From Anniella stebbinsi (lineage: Eukaryota; Chordata; Lepidosauria; Squamata; Anniellidae): a DNA stretch of 64,000 nucleotides. The notes below the pieces were generated by a model. The model had not been told where the DNA came from. It did not search any database and worked only from the letters and a program-made list of their open reading frames with translations. This document shows positions 35,604 through 47,545 of the stretch, in pieces; within the stretch, counting starts at the first letter, position 1; each line of letters opens with the position of its first letter. Both the position numbers and the translations under genes were made by a program. The DNA lies in the NCBI GenBank assembly GCA_029215795.1, contig JARDYH010000004.1:200866017-200930016 (forward strand), given 5' to 3'.

Positions 35604-37112
35604 CCTAATTGGACTGGGGCACTTTGGGAGGCGGCTGTTGTCCCCCAGGGCCCGCAGGTTTCTTGAAGTTGGATCCACCTCGGAAGGTGCCCCTTCCCCT
35701 CTTACTGGATGGGCAGCTATGCGCGGGGTGGATGCCCCCACAAACAAGGCACTCATGCCTGTATCTGCAGGGGGATCTTGTGCAGAAGCCACGGGAGCTA
35801 ATTTCCCAACAGGGCAGGTGGAGTTGAACCCCCTGCCCCGCCGATCCACTCAGGGTGGTGGCGGGTTGCGGCTTTTCCAGAAGGTGACTGCTGTCTGCCC
35901 GGTCTCCCAGACCCGGTTTGGCTGGCGTCATAAATTGCAGCCACAGGTCGTTATCTTTAACATCCCACTGTAGGGTACGGTCGAAGGCAACCCTTCTACG
36001 GAAGGATGTATCATAGGCCAACCAGGCCCCGCCCTCGTATTCCCTATACGCCCGATAAATCATAACAAGGCATTTTGTGAGGATGTGCCCTTTGGAAGGG
36101 AAGCGTTGAACAACGCCCATATAAATTAAGAAACCTGGCAACCAATTGGTCCAGGTCCTGGCTATCCATTTCTTTCGTAGCTTCTCCGCTACCCTCTCTG
36201 CAGCTCTATCCTTGTCTAAGTTCTCTGGTTCTCGGAATAATAAGGAAAAGACATCTATAAATTCCCCTTTTAAAATCTTGTCTCCCGTAGCTGGTAGGAG
36301 GTGATAGCCCAGAGGAGCCGACATACTCCCGGGACAGCCCACGTTTTGGAAATTGCATTAACCTGTGTTTGAGCGGAAGGGTCTATCGGTGCCCCCAATG
36401 TCACCTTGGTGTCACTTACCGTACTACTGTGACTTACATCTGACGGTCCCAGGTTGTTCAGCTGGGATGGTGCCGTGTCCAAGCTACCCCGTCACTTCCG
36501 CCCGGCGTTGTTCCGCCCTCCCCCGTGGAGGATGGAGGCGGAACGTTCGCCTGCGGTGTCCCCGATAAATGACTGCCCAAGTGTGGTGTCGAATATGTCA
36601 TCCCAGGCAACCATGGGTACCAACCCCAAGGGGGGAAGGCACCCATAGCCTGCACCGGGGAATTAACAGCATTCACTAGCTGCTCACCTGGTCCCTGCAA
36701 TGGAAGACTTGGGACTGCAGAAGGAGGTAGCACCCAAGGTCATGCTAGCTGTTTAGTCATCGCCTGGGCGTCCTGTGAGGCCACTGCGGAATGAACCTGC
36801 CTGTCCGTCGACTGGCTGGAGGAAGCTTCGATAGCATCCAATCTAGAATTGATAGATGATAACATGCTGTCTAACTTTTGGTTCCTGGTCTGCCGCTGCG
36901 GTGTAACCAAGGAAACCGTCTGAGCCTGAGTTGATACGCTTGAGGGTATGCCCCTCCCCTCCTCTAGTGATTGCAGCCGTGCCAGAATTACCACCAATTG
37001 GGGGTTAACTTCCTCGTCGGAGGAAGAATCGCTCTTAACACTGAGCCGTTTCGCCGGTGGCCGCGGCTTTCCCTTTGCCTTTCTTTCTCCCCAGGCCCTT
37101 CCTTGGTGACAT
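35604..37112 (-). pseudogene. Ngaro Gag-like ORF, frameshifted
   Basis: Starts near 37112 with MSPRKGLGRKKGKGKAAA, then after a frameshift an acidic stretch (SDSSSDEEV) and a predicted coiled coil (LDSMLSSINSRLDAIEA). The main block, 36342-35605, contains GYHLLPATGDKILKGEFID and a Cys/His-rich region (CTRSPCRYRHECLVCGG.HPAHSC) likely to bind nucleic acid. The arrangement fits a Gag of this group. At least two frameshifts separate the parts. Confidence 0.82.
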
Positions 37113-37239
37113 GATACCTATTGATACACCGTGGCTGTCCCGCTGTCTTAATCCTGCGCTTGACCACCAAAATAAAGGGCACAGTGCCCATGAGCCTGTA
37201 TCAATGCTCACAGCCTGCTTATGATTGCAGTGGTGGAGC

Positions 37240-37430
37240 AGTGCGATGGCACCACCCAGTGACCAAACTAGAGAATTCTTTGTAAATGCAACAATAAAGG
37301 AGTACAATAGCACCAGCCCATCAAATGGCACCACCCAGTGACTAAAGTACTGAATTACTTGTGACTGTAGCAATGAAGCAGAATGCAAAATGGAACAGAG
37401 CACTGGCACCACCCAGTGGCTAAAGTAGGA
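37240..37430. repeat. Degenerate repeats in Ngaro leader
   Basis: The phrase TGGCACCACCCAGTG occurs three times (about 37245, 37326, 37401), each followed by a related 'rctaaa.ta...' segment and about 65-80 bp of looser similarity. It lies between A1 and Gag on the element's strand. Confidence 0.8.
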
Positions 37431-38017
37431 ATTACTGAAGAGGTTCCCTCCAAGGCCCGGTAAGGGGCGCTAGGCCCTAGCCAACTCCCTCCAAATCTCT
37501 GTCGCAGGGGTATGTCCTGGAGTGAAGCCGCCCAGGCCTAATCTGGAGCCCAAAGGATCGCAGTGGGCCCTTCCCAACCGTGTGGGTGCAAACCAATGCC
37601 GCCCGTCCCCCGCAGCACGGTGAACCAGCACCGCTTTAAAGGAAGGTTGAAGGCGCGTGAGCCCAGGAAACCGAGGTAAGCCGATGCAAGGAGAAGGATT
37701 GGATCTGAGCCCACCCACCTCCGCGAGCCACCGCCGGGCAGCAGCCCAAGAGGCAGACTCGCTGGCTCTCAGCCGCACTTATCCCTCGGGTGGGGGGGGG
37801 GTAGGGCCGGCTGGCCCGCCCCGCAAACCTGGGGGCCGAAAAGCCCCTGGATAGTCGCCGCCGGCGGGGTGGACGGGTTCGCCTCCCGCTTTCCGCCGCT
37901 GTAGATGCTCCTCGCTGCTGCCAGGCCGCCTGAAGGCCGCTCGCACGCCTCTCTCCAGCCGCGCCGCACTGGAAGGCCTGGTCTGCGCGCCTCGCCCAGC
38001 CGTCAGAGTTGGAGCCA

Positions 38018-38192
38018 AGCTTCGCAGAGATGAAGAGGGCGGGCAGGCCCGTTAGCCGGCTATTTAAGCCGCTCGGCCCTGCCCCGCCCAGTGGCACCAT
38101 ATGGATGCTCCAATCAGCAGCATCCACCTCGGCTCTTCTCCCCCCCACCCGCAAATATCATCCCACGCCCAATTGGGCTGGGGATTTCACTT
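38018..38192 (-). repeat. Ngaro split direct repeat A1 (5' terminal)
   Basis: 175 bp at the 5' end of the minus-strand element, matching A2. The strongly GC-rich leader continues to about 37450. Confidence 0.92.
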
Positions 38193-39500
38193 CTGCAGCT
38201 AATGGGAGAAAAACCAAGTACATATGACTTTGAAAGAATTGATGTACAAACAGTGAAAAGGAAGACAAGGGTATAGAATGTTATCTGCTTCTTTGTCCTC
38301 TCTTTAGGCATCAATAAATTATTTAGACTGAATATATATTTCTGAAAGTATGTGTGTGATGCAATCAACCTGATATTTCCAGACCTGACAACTGACCCAC
38401 TCACTTTAAGTAGGTAATGGTTGCAAAATATTAGGGTTAGCTAACCGCTTAGGTTTAGAAAACTTGGACCAGATTCTAATGCAGTTGATTTGGCCCCTAC
38501 TAAGTTTAAAATCAGCTGTTATGTGATAAATGAGTCATCTATCAAAACACACAATGTTCCCTGCCACATAACCAAAGTATTTCTCCATCTTCTAACTATT
38601 TCTCTCTAAAATTGCCCTTTTGTCTTCAGGGGCAACTTACAATGAGGTCAGCAAAATGTTTTGGATAGCTTGAGAAAGAATGAGATCAGTATTTCTTCGC
38701 TGGTACATGTATGCATCATATCTTAGGGTAAAAAGGAGATGTCAGAGGCTTCCAAGGTATGAAAACTACTTGTCTAGGAATTGAGCCTCCCCTCAAATCG
38801 CCCTACTTGTTCATAAAGTAGCAAGAATATGTAAAGAAAATTTAACCATGCTAGTGCTAAGGGTGCGCAGATAGTAGATCTCCAGATGTTTTGTACTTCA
38901 TCTCCCAGCTTTCCTGACCATTGGCCATGCTGGAAGGGGCTTCTGGAAGTTGAAGTCCACAATATCTGGACATCTAACATCTGCCCACACCTCTGCTAGA
39001 CAGTCTTCCTTCTTGTACAGTCCATTTCTATCATGTTTTTTCTTCCTCTGAACAGAATCATCCCTTAAAGTTGCAATCATAATTTGTGGGATACTGTAAG
39101 TCTCATAACATCTTTCAAAAATACTACATTTTTTTAGGGAGTTGAAGGTACAGGGAAAGAAAGAGTCATTGTTCATAGTTTGTACACTCTTTCCACTTTT
39201 ACCTCTGGGTTCTGCTGATCTTTGCATTGTTTCCAAAAAAGTTACACTTGCTGCACCAAAAGGTGACAGTGGGACAAACTAAGTGCGCACACACCATCAT
39301 GGAAAACAAAGCTTCTCTCAAACCTCTTCTAAGTATCTTAAAAACTATTACCATTTTGATCTCTTTTTTCAAAGATCAAAGAGTATTGAAAGAGAACATT
39401 CAGTTTCATCAGTTATTGGTATTTCAAAATTATTTAAGTTTTAAATTGTAAGGGTTTGCATACCAGCATTTTGACATTTCAAATACCAACACAAAGAGGC
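38193..39500. other. No gene recognised; one palindromic repeat
   Basis: At about 38870-38990, 'ctccagatgttttgtacttcatctcccag' pairs with 'ctggaagttgaagtccacaatatctgga', a widespread reptile palindromic repeat. The rest is AT-rich without an exon signature. Confidence 0.45.
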
Positions 39501-39504
39501 AATG

Positions 39505-39985
39505 ACCTGGTTCCCACAACATTGCAAATCACTGTGGGTTATCCGTGGGGCCTGTTGCATCAGGCCGGGGTCAGTGTGTGCCGGCTTTCCCTAGCTGTCA
39601 TGTTGTGAGAATCCATGCAGCAGGGGTTGTTCAAGCATTAGACCCATTGTATGTTTTAGGGTTATTTGAGGTTGTCTTGTCTAACCCTCAAACAACCTCT
39701 TTCACCTGGGTTCACATGAAATGCACAACTCAAGGCAAGCCGGGTGCTCACAGGCACCATGCAAAAACGGCTCCCATGCATGCCTGTTCAAATTCATCAG
39801 CCGCCATACCAGCCACTCTTCATTCAAGTCCTACAGTGCCCTAAAAGCATTTGGTATATAGGGAAAGAGCAGGGAAAGAAGGGAAACAACCTAGAGATTG
39901 AGAAAACAATCCAAGGGTTGTTTGATCATCTGCTAGTCAAACCCTGGGTAGACAATAAACCATGGGCTAATGTTATGAACTTGTT
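39505..39985. mobile_element. Possible DNA transposon related to 18088-18438
   Basis: Starts with 'cctggttcccacaacattgcaaatcac' and ends 'aaaccatgggctaatgttatgaacttg', loosely inverted. AACCCT/AGGGTT-type segments occur in both orientations inside. The resemblance to the 18-kb element is in the type of motif, not close identity. Confidence 0.4.
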
Positions 39986-42410
39986 TATACATCGGCAAGA
40001 AAAGATATGTTGGTATTAAATGGCCTCTGTGTTACTACCATACTAGCACCAACAAAACCATTCTGCTCTCCTCAAAACATAGCAAGGTATTTGTAATACA
40101 GCTTCATTGCTCAATGACAGTTTGATCAAGTCGAAACGTTGTATACGAGAAGAGAGAAGAGAGACACGAAGACTATTTCCAGCTTTGTTAATATAGTTTC
40201 TGTCTTCCAACTACCAAGGAACCTGCATGTTTCACCTAAGGAGGGTGACAGTTTTGGGTAACAACTGGATTTTATATTTTTAAAAAATGAGAGAATCAAC
40301 CATTGTTTCTTTCTTCATCCTGATAGTCCTAGGTGCAACTGATATCATCAAAGCATCTCATGGAGGCTAATGTGAATGCCTCCCATAGTCCATCTTAAAA
40401 CTGTGACTAAATGCAGACTCCATGGCTTCAGCAACTCTCCATTCTTAATATTTACCAAAACCTGTGTATTCTTCCAGACCTTTAATAGTTAGTTGACATA
40501 TCAACCATTGAACAGTTCCTAAATACATCAATCCAAGAAGCAATTCAGTTAATAGAATTATATACATGTGAACCAGCCAAGTTATAAACTACAAAAATAA
40601 CAATATACTATATGTATACAAAAATAGCAGCTAAGCCAATCCCGCTCTCTCCACCTAAGACATAAGAACAGCACAAATATCTTCTCAATACCGTATCCAC
40701 ATCAGTCAGATCCATGCTAAGGCATGAAGATTATGAGAAGCAGTTTCTCCACATGACTGTGCCCTTGGACCAGTTGTCCTGTGAGGGCAAGTACAATTGG
40801 CAAATACAATTTTGAGAGGAAGCTCCTGATCCTTGGACCTTGTTGAGAATTAAGTGCCTTTGCAGGCACAGAAAAGACTCTAGCAAGTAAAAAACAACAG
40901 TGTACTCCTTGGAGCATCAGACCTCTGGCCCAATAAGAGTTCTGCTGCATGTCACAAGTGTGTTCTTTTTCTTGGTAAGTTCCATCATTAACCCATTATA
41001 AGAAACTATTAACCTTTCCCAAGAACTTTCTGCAATTCAGCAGATCCCCTCAACTCTATGAAAATTTGTGTTTTGGCAACATTCCCACAATGTCCATGCT
41101 CATAACGTATCTTCTCTATCCTAATTGTGTTGTACTAATTTACTCTAACAGAGTTGCTAGCCTACTGGCTATTTTAAATGGCTGAGAATTAACTGAAAAA
41201 TGAGAAATGGATGTTCTATCACTTACCAACTTTGAAATTTTAAGATAGGCCTGTGCTCCTCATGACTGACATAATTTCTAACCATTGATGTGGTCTATTA
41301 CATGGAGCCAAGAAATGTAAGTCTTGTTAAAAAAAACTGTTGTCATGACCCTGACTTTCACCAGCAACCCAGACACGAACGAAGAGGACAAGGAGCCAGT
41401 GGCACAGATAAAGGTGGTACTAGACCAATTCTCCAGCACTGAGAATGAGCGCCCAACAATTAAGATCCCTTCAACTCCATGATTCTCATTGTTCAACTGA
41501 TCAGCAGCAGTGAAAAGGATGCTCCTACACCAAGAGGAAGGCTGTGTGATTGGAAACAAAGGGGCACCCTGGGGGGAAAAGATAATAATAATCTTTCAAT
41601 ATGTAGGTCCTCCAGCAGCAAAGGCACTGAAAAGTTTGTATGATCAGAGGAGGATCAATCTGAGCGCCTGTCAGAATATGACACATGCAACTGTATCCTC
41701 TAGTCATCTCTCAAAATCTGGAACAAAAAGCAATGAAGGAGATGTGCTGGTATTATAACTTAGTCACAATTTCATAGCAATTATTAATGTCCTACATTTA
41801 GATCTCTACAACCCATCACTGTATGTCCAGGATCTGGCTCTGGACGAACTGAAGTTGTGAACGGCTTCTCTATGATAACTGTCAGGCAGGAACTAAAGTT
41901 TCTCCCATCAGAGCTACCCAAGATACTCACCTGCTGACTTGAAAGTCAATGTTCTTTAACAAAAGAACTCCAAACAAAGACACTAGTGTGAAATTGGTGG
42001 ACTAGAATTTGTCAGCAAGTTTGATTGTATTAGGTTAGGGCTCAATGAAGACTCAGGTTTTTTTTCTCCCATAACGGGACCTTCATTAGCAAAGCAGAGC
42101 TAGGTAGGGTGTGCTTTTTAATCACCAATTACTGCTGTTGTCAGTGGTCATTGTGCATATCCTGTATATATTATGAACTTGGATAAGGATTGGTGTAAAG
42201 AGCTTGGATAAGAAACTTCTGAATTACCAGGTGTTGTAGGTTCACAATGTCAAAGGGATAAAGGCCTATGCAGAAAATCACCCATATGTGGATGGTTTCA
42301 TAGTTGCCTCCTCCTTTGCTAACAATGGAGATGACATCACAGCTGAAGTAGAGGGTTGAAAAACCATACAAAAGGCTCAATTGTCAAGGGGTTATTGAAA
42401 ACTTATGGGA
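39986..42410. other. No gene recognised
   Basis: AT-rich. A 'gatcaagtcgaaacgttgt' motif near 40125 resembles repeat-family ends. No exon or element was delimited. Confidence 0.4.
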
Positions 42411-42411
42411 A

Positions 42412-42548
42412 GGGCCATAGCTCAGTGGTAGAGCACTTACTTGGCATGCAAAAGATTCAGAACTACCTGAAGATACTAGGGGTTGAACCTGTGAACTTCT
42501 GCATGCAAAGCACATGTTCTACACTGACCTACAGCAACCACTCTTGTT
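42412..42548 (+). mobile_element. tRNA-derived SINE heads in inverted arrangement
   Basis: 'gggccatagctcagtggtagagcac' (box A-like) followed by 'tggcatgcaaaagattcag' resembles tRNA-Ala. The next half, 'ggttgaacctgtgaacttctgcatgcaaagc...ctacactgacctacagc', is the reverse complement of the same type of head. The two therefore form a hairpin. It is not a functional tRNA, because the acceptor stem and T arm are not intact. Confidence 0.7.
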
Positions 42549-43225
42549 CTACCTGAAATTCACCTTTTGGACTAGCTTCCTATCATATTTTCATTTTTAA
42601 AAAGTACACAAAGTTTCAGCAGAGATTATGATTCCTGTGTAAATCTTGATGAAGTGATTAGTACAACTATGAGACTACAAGATTACAGGAAAAATCCAGG
42701 ATCTATACATTGGGATGCGGATGGTATTTTCTAGACCAATCACTAACCTGGGAGAGAATGGGTTGGTTGAAGAGCAGAGTTCAGTGGGTTGGTAGAACAA
42801 CTTTGGTTATGGAAAGGCTCAGCCTCAGATTTCTTGTCAGGCTGAGCACAGGAATATGTGAAGTAATAATTAGGAATAGTGCCAGCACACATGCAGAATG
42901 CTGTTCCTTCATCACCAATAATCACAGTGAGTCCACACAGAGTTAAGATTAAAGAGCAGGGATGACATATTCCTCGTTTTGGGGATTCAGCACTGTCTCA
43001 TGCCTGTCTGATACTTCTTCAGCCCCAAAGCACCCTAAGATGAGAATTCCCCCCACATCTCGCCTCTGCTAGGATGAAGCCAGCAACTGTGAAAGGAACT
43101 TCAATCCGCCCATTAACATCCATCTCCCTCACTTCACAGACAGCCCTCTTATTATATCCCTATCTTAAACCCAGGGAGACAATCAAGACATCAGGCTAAC
43201 ACATATTAGGGCCTCTCCTGTCACT
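42549..43225. other. No gene recognised
   Basis: No exon or repeat boundary was identified. Confidence 0.4.
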
Positions 43226-43231
43226 CACATT

Positions 43232-43640
43232 TTGATATTTTTTTCCTCTGTCAATACTAGAAACTGGAGTCATCCCATGAAGCTGATTGGTGGGGGGTTC
43301 AGGACAGATAAAAGGAAGTACCTCTTCACACAGTGGATAATTAAACTGTGGAGCATACTTCCACAAGATGTAGTGATGGTCACCAGTTTGGATGGCTTTA
43401 AAAGGGGACTGGACAAATTCACAGAGGATAAGGCTATAAATGGCTACTAGTCCAGATGGCTATGTGTTACCTCCAGTATCAGAGGCAGTATGCTAGGGAA
43501 CATAGATGGGAGGGTGCTGTTGCACTCATGTCCTGCTCGTAGGTTTCCTATGGGCAGCTGGTTGACCACTGTGTGTACAGAATGCTAGACTAGATGGACC
43601 TTGGTTTGATCCAGAATGGCTGTTCTTATATCCTTAGTAA
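43232..43640 (+). pseudogene. CR1/L2-type LINE ORF2 C-terminus and 3' end
   Basis: Encodes GGFRTDKRKYLFTQ and LPQDVVMVTSLDGFKRGLDKF, the C-terminus of a LINE ORF2. The same 3' tail as at 5780-5982 follows. 5'-truncated. Confidence 0.8.
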
Positions 43641-43663
43641 TCTCTCTCCCTGGATGTGGTTAA

Positions 43664-43697
<34 letters not shown>

Positions 43698-44796
43698 TAT
43701 AGCCCGCCTCTCCCTCCGGATCGAGGCGGGGAACAACAACAATATAAAACACAAGAATCACAAACAGTTACAAAAATTTAAAACAAGAAAAAATACATCA
43801 TTAAAAACATCTTAAAATTAATCTGGATAGGCCTGCCAGAAGAGAGCAGTCTTCGTGACTCTCTTAAATTCATGAAGACTGCTAATTTGTCTAATCTCCT
43901 CTGGCAGACCATTCCATAGTCTGGGAGCGATGGAAGAGAAGGTCCTCTGGGTAACACTCGCCAGCCTAGTTCTGGCTGACTTGAGTAAGTTCCTCCCAGA
44001 GGACCTAAGTGTGCGGGGCGGATTGTACGGGGGAAGGCGATCCCGCAGGTAACCTGGACCCAAACCATGTAGGGCTTTAAAGGTAATAACCAACACTTTA
44101 TACTTCGCCCGGAAACTGATTGGCAGCCAATGAAGCGATTTTAAAACTGGTGTAATGTGGTCACCCCTAGGTGTACCGGTGACCAACCTGACTGCCATAT
44201 TTTGAACAAGTTGAAGTTTTCGGACTAGGCACAAAGGTAGCCCTATGTACAGCGCATTGCAGAAGTCAAGCCTCGAAGTTACCAGCGTATGCACTACCGT
44301 CTTTAGGTCTTCCAACTCTAGGAAGGGGCACAGCTGGCGTATCAGCCGAAGCTGATAGTAGGCACTCCTGGCCGTCGCATCAATCTGAGCTGTCATTTGG
44401 AGTGACGGATCCAGGAGTACCCCCAAGCTGAGAACACAATCTTTCAGGGGGGTGTAGCCCCATCCAGAACTGCTTGACACACCTCCAAACCCAGGTTGGG
44501 GCCTTTGACAGTGAGCACCTCCGTCTTGTCTGGATTCAGCTTCAGTTTGTTTTTCCTCATCCAGCCCATTACCACCTCCAAGCATTCATTCAGAGGAGAC
44601 ACACTATCCATAGCTGACGATGTTGTCGAGGGCATAGAGAAATATATTTGGGTGTCATCAGCGTATTGATAGCACCCCGCCCCATGCTTCCGGATGATCT
44701 CTCCCAGCGGTTTCATGTAAATATTAAACAGCATTGGGGAAAGGATGGCACCTTGTGGTACACCACATAGCAACTCCTTTTTTGAAGAGCAGTGCC

Positions 44797-45469
44797 TAGG
44801 GTGACCAGATTTTAAAAATCAAAATCCCGGTCGCCCCCCCACCCAAAACAACCCCCCCCCACCAAGCTACCCCCCCCAAAAAAACCAGCCTGGACCTACC
44901 GCCGGGTTCCTCCGCCACCCGCGCGGAAGAGGCGGGAGAGGGCCGGATCCGGAAGTGACGTAACCAGCCCTCTCCCGTCTCTTCCGTGCGGCCTCTGGCC
45001 TTTCTGGGGCTCGTCGCGATGGCGACGAGTCCCGAGGAGCCCGGACACCCGCGCGGAAGAGGCGGGCGCGGGCGTCCAGGCTCCTCCGCCGCCTTCGCCG
45101 CCGCTGCCGGGCTCATAAGGCCAGAGGCCGTGCGGAAGAGGCGGGAGAGGGCCGGTTACATCACTTCCGGATCCGGCCCTCTCCTGCCTCTTCCGCGCGG
45201 CTTCTGGCCTTACGAGCCCGGCAGCGGCGGTGCAGGCAGCGGAGGAGCCCGGGAAGCGGCCGCCCGGTAAGTGCCCCCCTTCGTGCTTACCTGCTGGGGC
45301 GGCCGGTTCCCAGGCTCCTCTGCCGCCGGGTCTACCGCTGCTCCTTGCTTGCTGCCACTGCCGCGTGACCCCCCGCCACCCCGGTTTGCCCCCCCGCCCC
45401 CCAGTTGGGCCGGTTTGCCCCTGGATTCCCGGTTAGGACTGGGAAATCCCAAGCCACCTGGTCAGCCTA
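44797..45469. mobile_element. GC-rich non-autonomous hAT-type element in L2
   Basis: Starts TAGGGTGACCAG and ends CTGGTCAGCCTA. Exact 8-bp duplications GCAGTGCC flank it. The interior is very GC-rich and holds inverted blocks around 'gcggaagaggcgggagagggccgg'. The L2 reading continues on either side. No transposase frame is seen. Confidence 0.9.
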
Positions 45470-46271
45470 GCAGTGCCCCTGATTCCCTATTCCCCCAGGC
45501 GCTCCAGAAGGATACCATAGTTGATGGTATCGAAAGCCGCTGAGAGGTCCAGGAGTACCAGCAGGGACACCCCCCCCCCTGTCAATACTAAGGCGTAGAT
45601 CATCCACTCCGTATCCTGCCCTGAAGCCAGTTTGAAATGGGTCTAGAAAATCAGTGTCATCCAAGACTGCCTGGAGTTGGAAGGCAACCGCCCTCTCGAT
45701 CACCTTGCCCAAAAATGGAAGATTTGATACTGGCCTGTAGTTATTAAGGTCCAGGGGATCCAGGGAGGGCTTTTTTAGAAGCGGCCTTACCACCGCCTCT
45801 TTTAAACATGATGGAAAACTCCCCTCCCTGAGAGATGCATTAATGATATGTTGTAGATGTGATCTAACTGCATCTCCTCCCAGGACGACCAGCCAAGAAG
45901 GACAGGGATCAAGAGGGCAAGTCGTCCTCCTCACATATCCAAGTACCTTGTCCACATCCTCGGTACTCACCAACTGAAACTGATCCAGTGTAATCCTACT
46001 CGCGGAATCGGTGGACACTCCACTGTCAGCCTCTGCTATAACAATGGCATCTAAGTCAGCTCTTATCCGAGAGATTTTATCTGTGAAATGATCGTTAAAG
46101 ACATCATAGCAAACTACCGAAGGCTCTAAAATCGGATTCAGGGGAGAAAGTGCCTGAGTTAAACCCCTCACCACCCTGAACAGTTCTGCTGGATGTGAAT
46201 TCGCAGACGCAATGCGCGCAGAGAAGAAAGCTTTCTTCGCTGCACGTATTGCCACCCCATAGGAACAAAGA

Positions 46272-46475
46272 TGTTCTCTATGTCGTGTCTTTGTTTTTGT
46301 AGTTTTTGAAGTGTTGAAGTGGTTTTTAAATGTACAGATTGTGTGTATGTTGTATGTTTTTGCTGTTTTAATTTTTGTATATTGTTTTTTATTGTTTTTA
46401 ATCCTATGTAAACCGCCCAGAGAGCTTCGGCTATGGGGCGGTATACAAATGTAATAAATAAATAAATAAATAAGT
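46272..46475 (+). mobile_element. L2-type LINE 3' tail inserted into L2
   Basis: Non-coding tail ending 'aaaccgcccagagagcttcggctatggggcgg' and (AATA)n, in the opposite orientation to the host L2. It disrupts the host ORF between 'KTR' and 'HLCSYGVAIRAAKKAF' codons. Confidence 0.85.
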
Positions 46476-47545
46476 CGAGTTTTCTGCCATCGACGCTCCA
46501 GTCGTCGTCCTTTCCGCTTCAACTCCCTGAGGTCTTCTGTATACCAGGGCGCCCTATTAGAAGCGGTCCGGAGAGGACGTTTGGGGGCGATCGTGTCGAT
46601 AGCCCTAGTTAGATATTGATTCCATCTATTGACCAGGGCTTCTACAGGATCGTTGACAATACCAGCCATAGAACCCTCTAAGGCTTTCTGGAATCCAGAA
46701 GGATCCATCAGCCTTCGAGGGCGGACCATCTTAATAGGTCCGCCAACCCTGCAGGGGCGGGTGGTAGCCGTGATACTAACCCTGACCAGAAAATGGTCTG
46801 TCCATGACAATTCGGAGGTATTCAATACCTCCGCCCACAGATCCATCTGTTCGAAACTGAAAACAGCATCGAGGGTGTGACCTGCTGAATTGTGGGTCCA
46901 GAGACCAATTGGGATAGGCCCATGTTTGTCATGGATGCCATGAACTCCCGAGCTCCACCTGACAAACCGGCCTCAAATGGGATGTTGAAGTCGCCCAGGA
47001 CCAAAAGCCTGGGCGAATCCAACACCAGCTCTGAGACCAGTTCCATGAGCTCGACCAGGGAGTATGATAGGCAGCGGGTTGGCCGGTACACTAACAGAAT
47101 CCCTAGTCTATCCCTGGCCTTCAGACTCAGGTACACACATTCGATATGATTCAATTCCTGAACAGGATGTCTGGTCAGGTTAAGATGGTTTTTGTAGACC
47201 ACAGCTACTCCGCCCCCCGCCCACTTTCCCTCACCTGCTCACTAACACAGTACCCAGCTGGGAGAGCCTGAGCCCATGTCAGGCCACTATCATCTCCCAG
47301 CCAGGTCTCAGTGAAGCATGCCAGGTCGGCCTCCTCTTCTGTGAGGTGGTCATAGATTATGTTTGTTTTGTTTTTAACCGACCTGGCATTGCATAGGAGC
47401 AAGGAAAGGTTCTGTGGGTGGCCTGGATTGATCCCCAAGATCCCCGGGGTAGCAGGGCGACCGGAAGGTAAGATGGGTGTTAGATATCCATCTCTCCTTC
47501 CCCTGTAACGGCATTTCGCCCTGCTATCGCCATATCTCCCTCTGC

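Larger units (their letters stand above)
30935..38192 (-). mobile_element. Ngaro-type tyrosine-recombinase retrotransposon, full length
   Basis: Minus-strand order is A1 (38192-38018), internal ORFs, B1 (32112-31699), A2 (31701-31527), about 178 bp unique, B2 (31348-30935). This split-direct-repeat layout is diagnostic of Ngaro-type YR retrotransposons. B1 and B2 are each 414 bp and differ at about three sites; A1 and A2 are 175 bp with about one difference. CTT is present at both outer ends and at the B1/A2 junction, as expected for recombinase-mediated integration through a circle. Internally it has Gag, RT/RNase H, tyrosine recombinase and SGNH hydrolase remnants. No target duplication is seen. 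It inserted recently, but its ORFs are broken. Confidence 0.93.
43664..47545 (-). mobile_element. L2-type LINE, nearly full length, interrupted twice
   Basis: Minus-strand coding runs from about 47540 (YGDSRAKCRYRG) through the endonuclease (CNARSVKNK, FTETWLGDD, GDFNIPF) and the RT (NNYRPVSNLPFLGK, DLSAAFDTI, SPMLFNIYMKPL, YQYADDTQIYF) to LWNGLPEEIRQ near 43900. The 3' end is an ATT repeat (43664-43698). It is interrupted by a hAT-type element (44797-45469) and by a plus-strand L2 tail (about 46272-46475). A C-tract frameshift lies near 45575. The copy is inactive. Confidence 0.88.

Noticed and set aside
42412..42480. tRNA gene
   Set aside because: Box A-like sequence is present, but the T arm and acceptor stem do not form; it is a SINE head.
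45210..45543. Proline/glycine-rich open frames as proteins
   Set aside because: They lie inside the GC-rich hAT-type element and occur on both strands.
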